Notes: generated by a model not told the origin, from the letters alone. A DNA stretch of 64,000 nt from Proteles cristata cristata (GCA_017311185.1 JAESUZ010000334.1:1-64000); one strand, 5' to 3'. Shown: positions 37,601 through 52,062, counted from the first letter of the stretch. Program-made: numbers and translations.

Positions 37601-40600
37601 ACCATCCTTTGTGGCGTTTTTTAGGGGGCCCAGAGTTTGATAAAATACCTAGAGAACACGCAGACTATGGATTAGGCTGCCACTAAGGACGAGCTTCCAT
37701 ACATTCCCCTACTTTGGAGAAGACGCATTTGTTATTTTTTTAAAAATCAGAGCTTTACAATGGTCATTAGCTGTTTAGGGAAGCGTCTGACCACGAAATA
37801 TCCCATCCATTTCAGTGAACATTTCATTCCAAACCATGTAAGAGCCAGAGCCTGATCTCTGAGCCTTAGCACACCCTCATCTTTAAAAATGGGATCATGG
37901 GGGGAGGGGGCGCACCTGGGTGGCTCAGTCGGTTAAGCATCTGACTTCGTCTCAGGTCATGATCTCACGGTTCATGGGTTCGAGCCCCGCATCGGGCTCA
38001 GCCAGCTCCAAGCCCGGAGCCTGTTTCACATTCTGTGTCTCCCTCTCTCCCTGACCCTCTCCTGCTCATGCTCTTTCTCTCTCTCAGAAATAAAAAAATT
38101 AAAAAATAAAATAAAATGGGATCATAGGGGCATCTGAGTGGCTCAGTTGGTTAAGCACCCGACTTCTGCTCAAGTCATGATCTCACGGTTTGTGGGTTCG
38201 AGCCCCGCATCGGGCTCTGTGCTGACAGCTCAGAGCCTGGAGCCTGCTTCAGATTCTGTGTCTCCCTCTCTTTCTCTACTGCTCTGTCTCTCAAAAATAA
38301 ACAAACATTAAATAAATAAATAAAAGCAAAATAAAATGGGATCATAGAGCCTGCCGTGAGAGGTGGTCTGATGAAGGCTGAAGAGAATGCAGCTAAAGCA
38401 CAGAGTTGGGGCCCCCTGGATTCACCCCAAGATCAGATCCTCCTTCCCCTCCCCCCAAACCGCCGGATCAATGACTAGTGCTTCCGCAGATAAGCCAGTG
38501 ACCTTGAATCCACCACCACAATTTCACCACTTGGGGGCAGTACCGCTCCACCTGTGTTCCTCTCCCACCCCAGCCCCGACCACTTAACTTCAGACCAAAG
38601 AAAACAGTGGGCACAGAAGCTGGTACCTGCTGCTGTTAGTGAGTCACCCCTGCCCACTTAGAGAACACCATGTGCAGCATGTGTGTGACTCACACTCTCT
38701 CCCCGGGTTATTCAAAACACCAAGCGTTGGTTACCGTATTTTTTTGAGCAATCCAACCCAGGATCTCCCCTACATTTAGAAGTACACGTTCAGCTGTGGC
38801 TGCCCATTAAACTCACCCAGGAAACCTTTAAAACTCTCTGCGCCTGGACACAACCCCATCCCAGGTAAAGCAGAACCGAGCATCTGGGCGGGGGGAGCCC
38901 AGGCACAGCGGTGGTGGCTCTAACTCAACCCGGGTTGAAAAGCACCGTTGAGGGCAAGGTGTCTGTAAGTGTGTCCTGAGAAGGAGCTGGACAGAAGCAG
39001 GAGCATGTGAAAACCATCCGCTCCCGGGCCCAGCCTTGACCTACAGACCCAGATTTCTGGAAACAAGAATGAGAAAATGCCACTATTCACAGGCGCCCTG
39101 GGTATGCTTACGCGCCAGGGCCTCTTAAAAGTGGTAAAATTATGCTTCCCTCCTCCTTAGACTGATCAAAAATGAAGAAAAGGAACAAAAAGTCAGAACA
39201 GAAAATATGGGGTTTACACACAGCTTTCAAGCAGGCGGGATCCTTCGACCCCCAGCAACAGCCGAGGCTGCTACTATTATCGCTGTTCTGTTTATCTTCC
39301 ATCGTCTTCTACTGCCGAGCATCTGTCCTCAGGGGCCAGCAGGGAGCCCCCACAAGGACCCAGACGCCTCTAAAAGCTCCACCCACTCTGGTGGACTCGG
39401 CTTATCGACTCTTCCAAAGTGACCGCTGTGGACCCGTCTTCGCGGTGTCTCCCGGAATCGGGTGGAGGCACCACCTGGCATCTTGGGTGAGCGACTTCTT
39501 ATTAGGATGTCTCCTCACTCCGGGACATGAAGCACCCGGACCCCCTGTGCGGGACCAAGAAAGGCCCCTGGCCACTGGCTAACACCCCCCGCGAGGGGGC
39601 AGGGCTTTCCCACGCGGGACCGCTGAGCAACAACCCTGGAGCCCAAAGTCAACTCATCCTGTAGTTTCAGGAGCAGCTGCCTACAATCGACTCCCTCTCT
39701 CCCCAGAGCGGGCGGGAAGGCTCAGGACCTCCGACATTCCGGCTGTGCTGTCGGAATGACCGCATTCAGTCCGTGAAGGTGTCCCTGGGAACCGGGTGCC
39801 GGGATGGGAAGGACACTGGCCCTGCTCTGGGGACCTTCAGTACCTGACGGCCACGGACGGCCGTGGCATGGACTCCAGGGAGGGCGCCCTGCCGCAGGAA
39901 GGGGGGACAGCTGAGCTGAGCCCCGAAAGGCAGGTTTAGCGGCGGTCAGGACACCGTGCGTGAGCAGGGCGCGGGGACAGGAAGGGGAGGGCGCTTCCGG
40001 AGCATGGGGATCTCGAGCAGTGGGGAATGAAGGAGGCTCCTCAGGTGGGTTGGGGCCAGATTCCAGAAGGGCTTGTGTGCTGCTAGGGAACTAGGGACAC
40101 TCTGCTTCCCACACTGCCCCTCGAGCCCTGCGGAGCGGGGCCGCCATGAACCTGCGGCTTGGGCACAGCCAGGGCGCGCACAGGCCTCACGCAGGCTGGC
40201 CAAGGACCACGGGGCAGGGCTGCCGTCACAGTCCCTGAGGCCCGGTCCTCGGCCACGTGGCCACCTTAAAGTCAGCACCTTGTGCCAAGAAACAGTGGTC
40301 ACAGCCCGGAGCGGCCGGAGGAGGGATAGAGGCTTGACCTCGGATTCCATGCTGGTCAGAACAGGGAGTCTCAGGTCCAGTTCAGACACAGAACGCGGGA
40401 CCAGACGCTTACCGTCCAAATCCGCTCAGCTGTGCGCACGGAGGAGGGGGAGGGAGGTAAGCCCGCTTACTCAACGGCTCCTAAGAGCACGGAGGGGCGA
40501 GCACTGAGCTCGGAGTCAGACTCCGTGGCCTCCACTCTAGCAGAAGGTCTGGGAACCCCTTTATTCATCTCTTCATCCTCTTCTGCGCTTCCTCGCTCAC

Positions 40601-43600
40601 CACATCTCGTGCCTCCCCAGCTCTAAGTTGCAGCTCCATTGTCACCTCCTCCAGGAAGCCCTCCCTGAAAAGGCCAGCTCAGTGACGATGAGGAGGGTAG
40701 CACCGTGCTGTCCCTTAGGGAGCTTCCAGATGTGCCCTGAAGTTCCACATAGCACCTCACCAGACCCTCTCAGCAGCCCTGAGAGCAGAATTCTTATCTC
40801 CCGATGAGGGAATGGTGTAGCCAGAAGGCTTGTCCAAGAACCCCCCTCCCCGACCAATAAGAGAGTTGAGTTCCGATTTTGGAGCCCCTGATGTGCCCAT
40901 GACGCCACACTGCCCTCTGCTTCTCCAGGATGCCACAGCCTTCCTGATGCGCAGCCCATGGGAGGACTGGTCACCCGCCTCCCAGGGGGCTCCCACTGCC
41001 TCCAGCCATGCACGCATCACCCAAGTTCACCAACTCCGCAGCCGCACCCGGCCCCACACGCACGCATCACCCAAGTCCACCAATGCCGCGGCCACACCCA
41101 GCACCACACGCACCCATCACCCAAGTCCACCAACGCCGCGGCCGCACCCAGCATCATCACCCAAGTCCACCAACGCCGCGGCTGCACCCAGCACCATCAC
41201 CCAAGTCCACCAACCCTGCTGCCGCACCCAGCATCATCACCAAACCACTAACGCCGCGGCTGCACCCAGCACCATCACCTGTCCACCAACGGTACGGCCG
41301 CACCCAGCACCACACGCACCCATCACCCAAGTCCACCAACGCCTCGCGGCCGCACTCCGGCCCCCACACGCACCCATCACCTAAGTCTCACCAACGCCGC
41401 GGGCCGCACCCAGCATCATCACCCAAGTCCACCAACGCTGCGGCTGCACCCAGTACTCATCACCCAAGTCCACCAACACCGCGGCCGCACTCCAGCACCA
41501 CACACGCACGCATCACCCAAGTCCACCAATGCTGCGGCTGCACCCAGCACCATCACCCAAGTCCACCAACACCGCGGCTGCACCCAGCACCATCACCCAA
41601 GTCCACCAACACCGCGGCTGCACCCAGCACCATCACCCAAGTCCACGAACGCCGCGGCTGCACCCAGCACCAGGGCCTGGGCACAGCCCCACAGACTCGG
41701 GAGGTGCCTGCGGGCCTGGCCTGACCCTCCCTCCAGGCCACACCCACTCCGTGGGGCTCCGTGGCCCCCACAGCCCCCAGCACAGCCGGGCAGAGAGAAG
41801 GAGCAAGACCCCGGGGACAGGCAAGACTACCTAACGCCGAGGGCCGTGGCAGGGCCGCCGGGTCGTTCTTCACCAGCTGCTGGTGCTTCGGGGAATCTTT
41901 GCCATTGAAAACAGCGGGCCCCACGGCTGCCGTGAGTGAGGGGTGCTCAGAGGCTGGTCCCGAGGCTGGTCCTGGGGGCAGAGAGAGAGAAGGGGAGGGA
42001 AGTGTGGAGTCAGTTCCCCGCTAGCAGGAAAGTGCTTCTCCTCCATTTTTACAAACTAGCTTTTTGCCGAGGAGTGGTGCTGCCTGCTGAGAACGCACAC
42101 CGTGCACCCACACACACTGCGCTGCCTGCCTTCTGCCTCCTGCTCCGGTGAGCTCGGCCCAGGTGAAAGAAGGACCAGGGAGGGAGACAGGGTGGCCCGC
42201 GGGGCCCCTGCATCCCAGAAGCGCACCCGAGGCTGACGCGCCTCCCTTCTCCCGCACCCTCACCCTCCGGGCTCCGGCTTGTACCAAACGAGCCCAGGGA
42301 AGCTGTCGGGCGTGCAGTCACCCAGGTCCGGGCTGTTCACGGGGCCTGGGGCGCCCCAGGTCTGAGGACAATGCCGGGGACATTATGGGCTCTGGTCCTC
42401 GGAGGCTCACTGCACTGCCTACGTGCCCACATCAGCCAGAATGGTCTGGAAGGCACTCCAGGGGCAGGGACAGCACAAAACCTTTCCTGTGGGGGCCGCG
42501 GCATAGTGAGGGGGTTAAGGACACAGTTTGGAAGCCCACCGGCCTGGGTCCGAACCCCCTGCTCTGCTGCTCCTGAGCCAGTGACCTTACTTGCTGTTCT
42601 TGACCTCCCTATGCTTGAACCTTCTCCGCTACAAAAGGGGAGAGTAACCGGGCCAACATGAGAAAGACAGGATTCCACAGAAGCGTGTGGAACAGTGCCT
42701 GGCAGGTGCTGAGCGCTGAGTACTTGCTCTCGGAGCCATACTTAATTCTTACACTCACCCTGCAAATTAGAAAAGACGTTCTCCAACTTTACAGATGAGG
42801 ACACAGGGATTCAAAGAGTTGAAATGAGTTGCCCTGAAGGGCCCGGCCAGAAGGAACAGGGCTGGGACTTACACCCGGGTACCCCGATGGCAAAAGCCGT
42901 GGGATCCCCAGTTGCCATGGTAGCAGAGGTGCCGGGGGCCCGGGCGCGGTGAGGACAAGGCCCGACGGCATGCAGAACGGCATGCAGAAAGGGAGGGCAC
43001 AGGGCCCATCCCTGGTGCGGCCTCTTTGCGGGGAAAGAGCACGGACTCCCCTCCCAAGGCCCCTCCGCCGACCTTCTGGGCCAGAGAACGAACACAGCCA
43101 AACTTCCGGAAGCCTGGAGAAGGCTGCCGCGGCACCAGCGATCGTGCTCAAAGGTGCGTTCAGGATGGTGAAGTGCCAAGAGCACGAACCGGAAGTCCCT
43201 GCTGTCAGATCCAGACTTCACCTCCGACTGCCCTGGAGACCCCAGGCACGCTGAGCCTCGATTTCCCCCGAAGTACCCTGGGGAAACTCCGGCCTGCTTG
43301 CAGGGGGTGCAAGCCCAGCATGGCAGGATCCTGAGCACACGGTAGATGGCGCTCGCTCGTCTCACCCGCCCCTTCCAGGAACTCCATTCCAGCACTGAGT
43401 TGGCGCCTGTCTGCACGAAGCTCTACACTGCCAACCGGGGGTGCTGAGGGACCCCATTCACCACACTACCAATAAGGGGATCATATTACATAGCAGACAG
43501 GAATGGAGGACATCGTTCCAAATTAAAAACACAGCATTTGGGGGCGCCTGGGTGGCTCAGTCAGTTAAGCGTCCAGACTCAGGTCATGATCTCACGGTTC

Positions 43601-46600
43601 GTGAGTTCAAGGCCCACATGGGGCCCTCTGCTGTCAGCACGGAGCCTGCTTCGGATCCTCTGTCCCCCTCTCTCTGCTCCTCCCCTGTTCCTTCTCAAAA
43701 ATTAAAAAAAAATTTTTTTTAAACTAACATAGCATTCTGTGCTAGAAACGACTACAAATCAAGATAAAATGTAAAGGCTTTGCAGACAAAGACGATGTAC
43801 AAAGTGTGCCTCTTATTTACCTTGACGAAGGTTTGACTATAGGGATGCCTGGGCGGCTCAGCCGGTTACTCGTCCAACTCTTGATCTCGGCTCAGGTCAT
43901 GATCTCACAGTTCGTGAGATCGAGCCCCACGTCAGGCTCTGCGCTGACAGCGTGGAGCCTGCTTGGGATTCTCCCTCTCCATCCCTCCCCTGCTCTTTCT
44001 CTCTCTCTCTCTCTCTCACATAAACAAACTTTACAAAAAGAGAAAAGAAGATCGCTTGGCTGCATCCTCAAGCTGCCCAGCCCATGGGTTTAGCACCTTT
44101 GTGCTTCTCCGTCACCTCACCTGCCTGCTGTGCTCCCAGGGGGACGCTCGGGGTGGCTCCAGGCACCGGCTCGCCGGAGAAGGTGGCCAGCGGCCCGGCG
44201 CTCTCAGTCGGCGGGAAGAGCGAGCTGCAACATGCGCTGGCGGAGGTCTGCCGGCTTCTGAACTCTAAGGGGGCAAGATGCGCGCGTGAAACCCGGCTCC
44301 CCGCCCATCACGCCAGGCCTCCTAGACTGGGGCCTATCCCCCAACAGAGGCAGGCACCTAGTAACCAGAAAGGTGCCAGCACCATGCTAGCTTCGCCTCG
44401 GCATAGCCAGGGGAGGAGGGGTGCAAGAGCCCCCACAGCTCCGTCCCAAGGGCAGTGGGATCCATCCAAAGGGCAGCTCTTATTACCAGGAGCGGGAGCA
44501 ATTCTGAGCGTTTGGGTCAAAGAGAAAAGCAGAGGGAGACATCCCTGCTCTTCAAGCCCGGAACAGATGATTACTCAGAGGCAGAGGAACAGCCGATACC
44601 CCCTGACCCCCATCCTGAAAGTCACCCTCTGTTGGGAAGATCCACTCTGTTGCATCCAGCCCGTGAGGCGCTTGGTCATAGCACACGATTAGACTCTTAT
44701 CGGGTCCCATAGAGGAAGCACCACTTGGTACCACCGCTTCCTGGTAGCGGGAGCTTGAGACGTGTTTACAGAGCGAAGGAAAGGAGTGGGGGTGGGGGAG
44801 GAATGCCCAGAGCCAGCCCTTCCTGAAGTCCCTTCCTGCTGTTCACAGAAGCTGGCCGGGAAAGGCCAGGTGCCCAGAAATGAACCGACGCAGACAAGGG
44901 AGGCACACAAGGTTCTTGCTGAGACCCCTCGGAGCATGTGTCCCTGCACAGCTGGCTGAGTAGGGGCCTCTCAGGGACCATCCAAGGCTAGGCCTCTGAA
45001 AGTCCATCCACCCTGCCCCTTCTCTCCGTAGGTGACTTAGCCAAAGGTGATACGGGAGACAGGAAGGAGGAAGGAAATCCAGGACTTCTATGACGCTGGC
45101 CGTCACAGGGTTCGGGGCGGAGAGAGGGCGGGCATTATTCAGGCCATTATTGCTCTACATCAGGGTTTCTCAGCCTTGGCACCACCGCTAGTTTAGGCTT
45201 GATCGTTCTGGGCAGGCTGGCAGGGGGCGGGGCAGGGAGGGCTGTCCTGTGCGCTGCGGGATGTTTAGCAGCATCCCTGGCCGCTGCCCACCAGATGGCA
45301 GTCGCGCTCTCTGGTCATGATGATCAGAAATGTCTCCCACTGTTGCCAAATGTCCGATGAAGGACGTGATCACCCCTGGCTGAGAACCTCTGCCGCAAGA
45401 AGGCAGCCTGCTGTGGCCCCCTGTCAACTTTGAAATGCAAAGCAGCACTTTGATTTCACGGGGCCGACTTTCGCTGGCGATCGTGCCTGTGGAGAGCGGT
45501 CGCTCCTCAAAGTCAGGCTGACAGGCACCTGCGCCCGCGTGGGGGACCCCCGTTCGCCCACCCAACCCCGCTCAAAGCTGAATTGCTCACCTGAGCCTCT
45601 CCAACAAATGAGAGGTCCCTTGGTGAGAGTCCCCTGTGCATTGCGGACCAGGTAATACTTCAAGTGTTTCTGCTTCTTGGGCTGAGTGGTCAACTTGAGA
45701 TTTATGTGATTAGAGAATTCCGTGAAGTAGCAGAAGCCTTTCTTTCCACAGCCAACGCAGTTCCCAGAGAAGCCTGGGGGAGGAAAGCCACCATGAAGGT
45801 CTCCAGCTCACCTTCAACATCGCCCCAGCGATGCAGACTCTGTGGAAACTCTAAATACTCCCTCCCATCCTGTGCCACGAACCCGAAAATTCCACAGGGC
45901 AAAATTCCCTAGCACCTTATGTTGGTCCAAGGGTCAAGATGACCTTGACTCGAACAGAAGAAGGACCAAGAAGACTTAGTCATGGAGACTCCCTGCAACC
46001 TTGGAAGACTGAACCTCCCCCGGGGGTGGAGGGGAGGGTAGATTTTAAAGCCTATACACACTGCAAACATTACAAGATGAGACTGTCCCACCCAACCGTC
46101 TACACGGATCAAGCACCTGCAGGAAGTGGTACGCGCCACGGAGTGCTGGCCAGGCACAGAATCTCCAAGCCATCAGACCACTGACACTAGATGCACTGAG
46201 GACCTCCCAGGAGCCCAAACTTCTACCCGGATCCCTTGAGTTGCGCAAGAAACAAAGAGAGCTCCAAGGGGCAGGGCCGGAATGGTCTGGCAGCCAGTGG
46301 AAGGAATATCCACTGCACGAGTCACCGTGTTGGCATCCTGCTGCCGAGGCCGGAATGGGCCTTTTTGGGAACGGACGGAGCTTCCCACCAGCTGTGAGGC
46401 TCCAGAAAAGGTCGCCCAATGACAAAATGACCTCCTATGGACAGTTAAAATCCAGCGAAAGGGCACAAAAAGACCTTCACAAACTATAAAGTCCTTTAAA
46501 ACTATACTCAGTACACTTGCTGGTTAACATAGGCGAACTGTGAGGACTGGCCTTTTCCATTTCAGAGCTGTTCAGGTCTACACCACCACTTCAAGACCTT

Positions 46601-49600
46601 CCTGAAGACCTTGCTTCGCCCACTGGTGTGTCTGGTTTCTATGGTACAAGGTCCTTTGGAAGGGGAAGACCCTGAAGCAGAGACTAATCTATTTTATCAT
46701 ATTCCCTGGCTGACAAGTTTACGAAGGTCACTTTGACTTAGCCCATGAACCACGTGGCTCCGCGCGTAAGCCCTGCTCTCAAATAGGGTATTCCCGAGGC
46801 CTCGGGCTGATGTCCAAAACAACAGGTTAGCGAAGGTTCAAAACATCTCCGCATAAGGCGCTCACTGGCTTTTCTGATCTATTTTAAGCGTATTTAATAC
46901 TCCTTAAAAGGCCTCAGAGGGGAGCCTGGGTGGCTTAGTCGGTTAAGTGTCCGACTTTCGCTTGGGTCATGATCTCGCGGTTCGTGGGTTCGAGCCCCGC
47001 GTCAGGCTCTGTGCTCACTGCCAGCTCAGAGCCTGGAGCCTATTTCGGAGTCTGTGTCTCCCTCTCTCTCTGACTCTCCCCTGCTCACGCTGTTTCTCTC
47101 TCTCTCTCCTAGAAATAAATAAAAATAATAAAAATAAATAAAAATAAAAATAAAAAATAAAAGGCCTCAGAAATAAGGACAGATCTCTTGGTCTAGCCAC
47201 TGGACAGGGACAGGTTAGGATAAACTTTCAAAATCCTATTCTCTCCGCACCAGGGCAACCAGATAAGGCACCAAAGAAATGCCAAGCGTGGTGCTCTATA
47301 CTTGTTTTTTTTTTAATTTCTAGGAGAGAGAGAGAGAGAGAGACAGCGTGAGCAGGGGAGGGTCAGAGAAAGAGGGAGTCACAGACTCTGAAATAGGCTC
47401 CAGGCTCTGAGCTGGCAGTCAGCACAGAGCCCGACGTGGGGCTCGAAGCCACGAACCGTGAGATCATGACCTAAGCAAAAGTCGGACGCTTAACCGACTA
47501 AGCTACCCAGGCGCCACATATACTTGTTTTAAAAGGGACAGGAAAGGAACGAACATGCACAGAGAGCCAGCATGTGCTTGCCATTTATTGTCGTCCAGAC
47601 AGGTCACCCAGCTTAGTGGACAGAACCCCCAGCCAATGGGGACACAAATCCTTCTTTGGGAAGGGACTGAGAACCAGAGAGGTCACGTAATAGTCCCAAG
47701 TAGATGCACACAGTGTGGCGCTCCAGCCCAGCACGAGAATGGAGTGAAGACTCACAGGCATGGCATTCAAGGCCACCCTAAACGCTACCCAATCCCCAGC
47801 TGCAGCCTTCGCTCCTGTTCCTCGCCCTGCTACGCCCGGACCCCCGTTGGATCCGCCCTCCTGCACCTCCCTCGCGCCTCCAGATTCACGCCCTTCCTCC
47901 CCGAAGCCCCATCTGCAAGTTGTGTGTCCCTCCCACTCAATGCCCAGCTCAAACGTCCACTTCTTCAAAGACCCAAAGAGCTTTAGCTCACTGTTCTCAA
48001 ACCCCCCCAGCTCTTTATATGGCCCAGAAAACCACTGTCACCTCTTTTTTAGCGTTTAGTTATTGAAACTTGCATCTTTCTCCCCATAATTATCCCCACG
48101 CTCCAAAGGACCAGCGTCACAGGGTGACTGCATGTAGGTGTGCGTTGTGTCTGTACCCGTGAGGTGTATGTGTGCAGACCAGTGTCCGGCACGTTGTCGA
48201 CAGTAACTATCAGAGGGGACGGCGGGACAGAGGACACGGGCTAACTATCAACGTGAACGCGTTAGGATTTCTGCATATACTTTGAAATAATAATCTAACG
48301 CTTTTATTTATTCCTGTCTCCAACCTGCATCTTTTAAGGTAAATACAGTTCAACTGCCGTTTCAGAATAGTGGACGGAACTGGAGGGTATTATGCTGAGT
48401 GACATTAGCCAGAGAAAGACAAAGATCGTCTGACTTCACTCACATGTGCTATTTAAGATACAAAACAGATGAACATAAGGGAAGGGAAGGAAAAATAAGA
48501 CAAAAACAGAGAGAGGCAAACCATAAGAGACTCTTAAATGCAGAGAACAGACTGAGGGTTGCTGGAGGGGCTGTGGGGGGGGATGGGCTAAATGGCCAAA
48601 GGGCTTTAGTGAGGACACTTGTTGGGATGAGCATTGGGTGTTATATGTAGGGGATGAATCACTGGATTCTACGAAGGGAAGGGGAGGGGAGGAGAGGGGG
48701 AAAGAAACGGGTTAGGGGGAAGAATAAGACCCTGAGAAACCTTCCAAACTCTCTGGAAGGGATTCTGACCCCCACGTGCTGAAAAGATGGATGAACGAGA
48801 CATAGAACCATTGCAAGACAAAGCGATGCTAAGAGCACTTGGCCGGGGCCAGCAATGCCATCCAGAAACAGTTACACGGACCACAGGCCTTTGCTCCAAG
48901 ACAAACGTGGGCGGTGAGACCAGCGCTCCATTTCGGAAGCAGTGATGGACGCACAGGCGTTTGAATCTGGTGGTTCAGAAGGTGGGAGCCCTGGGTCGGC
49001 CTGGTAAGTACTTGGGGAGCCAGCTGCCGGCAAGAATGGGCTGTTCTTCTAAGAGGTGCTCTGGAGAGCCGCCCACCCGGTCCCAGGAGGCAAGGACGAT
49101 GGTTTAAGCCACCCCTGCTGGACATATGAGGCAATTCTAATTTTCCCAGAAGTTGTCTGCAAGGCAGTGAAAAGTTTCACAAGGAAGAATAAAATGAGCC
49201 GTCCTCTTTGGACATGTGCCTCGGGACCAGGGAGATCATCAGGACCTGGATCAGAGGGTACTCTCTCTAGAAGGCGGGCCTGGAAAGCCGGTCCCGAATC
49301 CTCAAACTCTCCAGCACAAATACCCAGAGTGCAGAGAACCGGCTCCTTCGAGGTTACTACCCCACAGGAACTATCCCATAAAAACGAGTCTCTCTTGACC
49401 ACAGGGGGGCGACACTGTCAATTCTCTGGCCGGGCGGAGCCCCGTTCAGCAGCCCAGGGAGGGGGTCGTGCATGCACATCCCCAAATCGGTGCCCGCACC
49501 TGCTCTGCCTTCCACGGGAAGACCTCCTGGCAAGGCAGGCCTTCAACTGGGCCTTGAAGAGTCACCACGCAGGCACCTGCCCTCCTGTTCCTTGAAAATG

Positions 49601-52027
49601 AACAGCCACTCGGAATAAGAACAGCATCGTCTTTGGGTATTGCAACAAATTAGCGAAAAAAACCCAGAATCGAGCATTATGTCCGTGCTTGTGAAATACA
49701 AGCTGTGAAAATCATCTCAAAGCCCCACCTGGATGGTGCACGGAGAAGAAGACGGGCAAAGCAAAACGGATGGCCGTTTGGGGGCGGTGGGCAACTTCCT
49801 CCTTTTCCGCTTTGTGTTTGATCGCTGTTATTTCTGCCGCGGTCCTGGCGGTGGAGGTAAATACGGCCCAACGACAAACGAGGAGAAAACACGTCCCTGG
49901 CCCCCAGCCTTGGTGTTTTAGCCACATTCCAACTGAAGTACGGAAGGGACCTACTTGGTGTCTCTGAAGGCGGGCCTTTGGGGGACTCCGAGGGGCACCT
50001 CCCTCTGCGATCTCCCGTGTGTGTCTGGGAAGAGGGCCATGGGCCAGCGTGCACACCAGGCAGCGACCGAGAGGGACACCTAACGAGCCGTGTCAGGTGT
50101 CAGGTGAGACAGAACGGGACGGTGGTGAGGGGCGTGAGAAGGTGGACCAACCCAATGGTGCATTCTTGCAACATAACCAGAATCCGGCAAGAGGCTCACA
50201 GCTACCTCCCCTGCCCCTAACTGTCCCTTTGGAAGAAAGGGACATTCTTTCTTATTATGCAATAATATTGTGTAATATTATGGAATTATTGTTAAACTTT
50301 GTAGATACGATGACGGTATAAGAATCCTAACAAAAAGCCCTTATAGTTTAGAGATACGCACTGAAATGTTTACAGATGGAACGACACATCTGGGATTGGC
50401 TTCGAAGTAGTACAGAAGTTTCCAGAAGGAGGCGTCATGAGTGAAACAAGATGGACCGTGTGTTAGTAACTGTTACAGGCACAAGACAGATGCATGATAC
50501 TATTATTTGGAAAATGACTTCCTGGGCACGGCGGCCTTTCCCAAGCGAGGCCCAAGCAGCACCCGCTCCCAGCCTCCACTCCTTCATTCAAGCACCGTGT
50601 CCCTTCATGCACACGGTTCTCCCTGTTCGTTGAGGGCACCCCATTCCCTGGAGTATGAGCCCCACGGCCAGAGCACCTGGGCTCAAATTCAGGACCTGCC
50701 ATTTACTAGCTGGGTGACCCTGAGAAGTCAGTTAACCTCTCTGTGCCTTTGTTGCCTGATAAAAAAATGCTAGATAATAACATACCCACCTCGCTGGCTT
50801 ATGTTAACCTATTTAGAAAAGCTTCTGGAACACGCTAAGTGCTTAGTACAGTGGCTGCCGTTAGCGTTTAGCTGCTGTTGTTCTCTGGTTTGCGAAATGC
50901 CACTGGATTATGAGGGCCCAGCTCATACACCACACCCGTTCCCGTCCCTGGGCTCGGGGCGCCCTTCTGTACTCCCCGGCGCTTGAACCCTTGGCTGTCA
51001 TGTCTGCACAGAGATGTGTTAGAAGCTCTATTTCTGCAGATCTCAGAGCTGAGCTCTCCCGCCAGCTGGCAAGCCCCCCGGGTTGGACTTGACTCTGGGG
51101 CCCCCCGCTGAACTGAAGGTCCACCTTCAACACGGTTATACATTCCATAAACACTGGATGAACACAGGACTCATTCACACACACACCCCAAAAAATGACA
51201 TTCTAGCTGTAACTTTTCTTCTCTCTTAGCGATCAGCCAATTTAGATGAAATTCCTGTTGTCAAAAACTGGAAATGCACATGTAGATTTTAATCCTTCAG
51301 CTTCTCAGACAAAATCCCTCTGCTGATTCAAAGTCACTAAGAGAAGATTCCTTTCGTTATAAATCGGAGTAGGGAGGGGATTATAAATTAAGAGCTAAAG
51401 CCATTGCTCCCCTCAAGATACTGCACAGCTTCCGTTTTATAGGTCACTAAACCGCGCGGAGCCCAGGCCCCCGGAGGGCTGCAGGCCCACCTTGTCCCTT
51501 GCAGCCATCAGGCTTAATGGCAGGAAACCTACACACTGTTAAGTGTGCAAGCTGAGAGCATAAAGTTATTTTAAAAGAAGAAAGCCGCAGTGATTACCGA
51601 CAGGCCCTCGACACCCACCTCCGCGGGCTTTTTGGCGAGCAATTAACAAAGCCCCCACTTCCTCTGCACTTACCACCTGAGGGGCCAGGGCTGTTAGGGG
51701 CCGGCGGTGAATGGACTCAAAGATCCTTGTCTCCACATCTCAGGACACAGAAACTCCTTGATTTACTGCCCTCGCAATTCCTTTACAGTCACAAAGTGCT
51801 GGAATTCAGCCCGAGCCCCGGCGGCCACCAGATCAAACGCTGACCAAGTCACCGGCACAGTCTTACCAGCCCGTTTCATCCTGAGTGGCCTCGACGAGCA
51901 AATTAAATCCGAGACGGAAGGACTCCAGAGCCCCTTTGGTAGAGTGAGTCTCCGGGATTGCTCTTGTTTGCAAGAACGAGTTATAATAAGCCCCGCCTGC
52001 CTAGGGAGAGAGAGTCGGCCAGGGCCT

Positions 52028-52062
<35 letters not shown>

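Larger units (their letters stand above)
37649..41830 (-). other. GREB1 intron 7
   Basis: Two SINEs (37901, 38127), a hAT-type fossil (38785), a possible L2 piece (40560-40680) and the 40-bp minisatellite (41011-41672). The rest is unique. Confidence 0.85.
41972..44120 (-). other. GREB1 intron 6
   Basis: Holds a MIR-like element (42500-42735) and two SINEs (43541, 43842). The rest is unique and GC-rich. Confidence 0.8.

Noticed and set aside
35743..41672. A possible CRISPR-like array from regularly spaced direct repeats
   Set aside because: The repeats are contiguous simple or minisatellite units without unique spacers, in a vertebrate genome.
41008..41724. A 238-codon plus-strand frame with repeated Pro-Thr-Pro-Arg units
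   Set aside because: It is the translation of the 40-bp minisatellite, with no start context or match to a protein.
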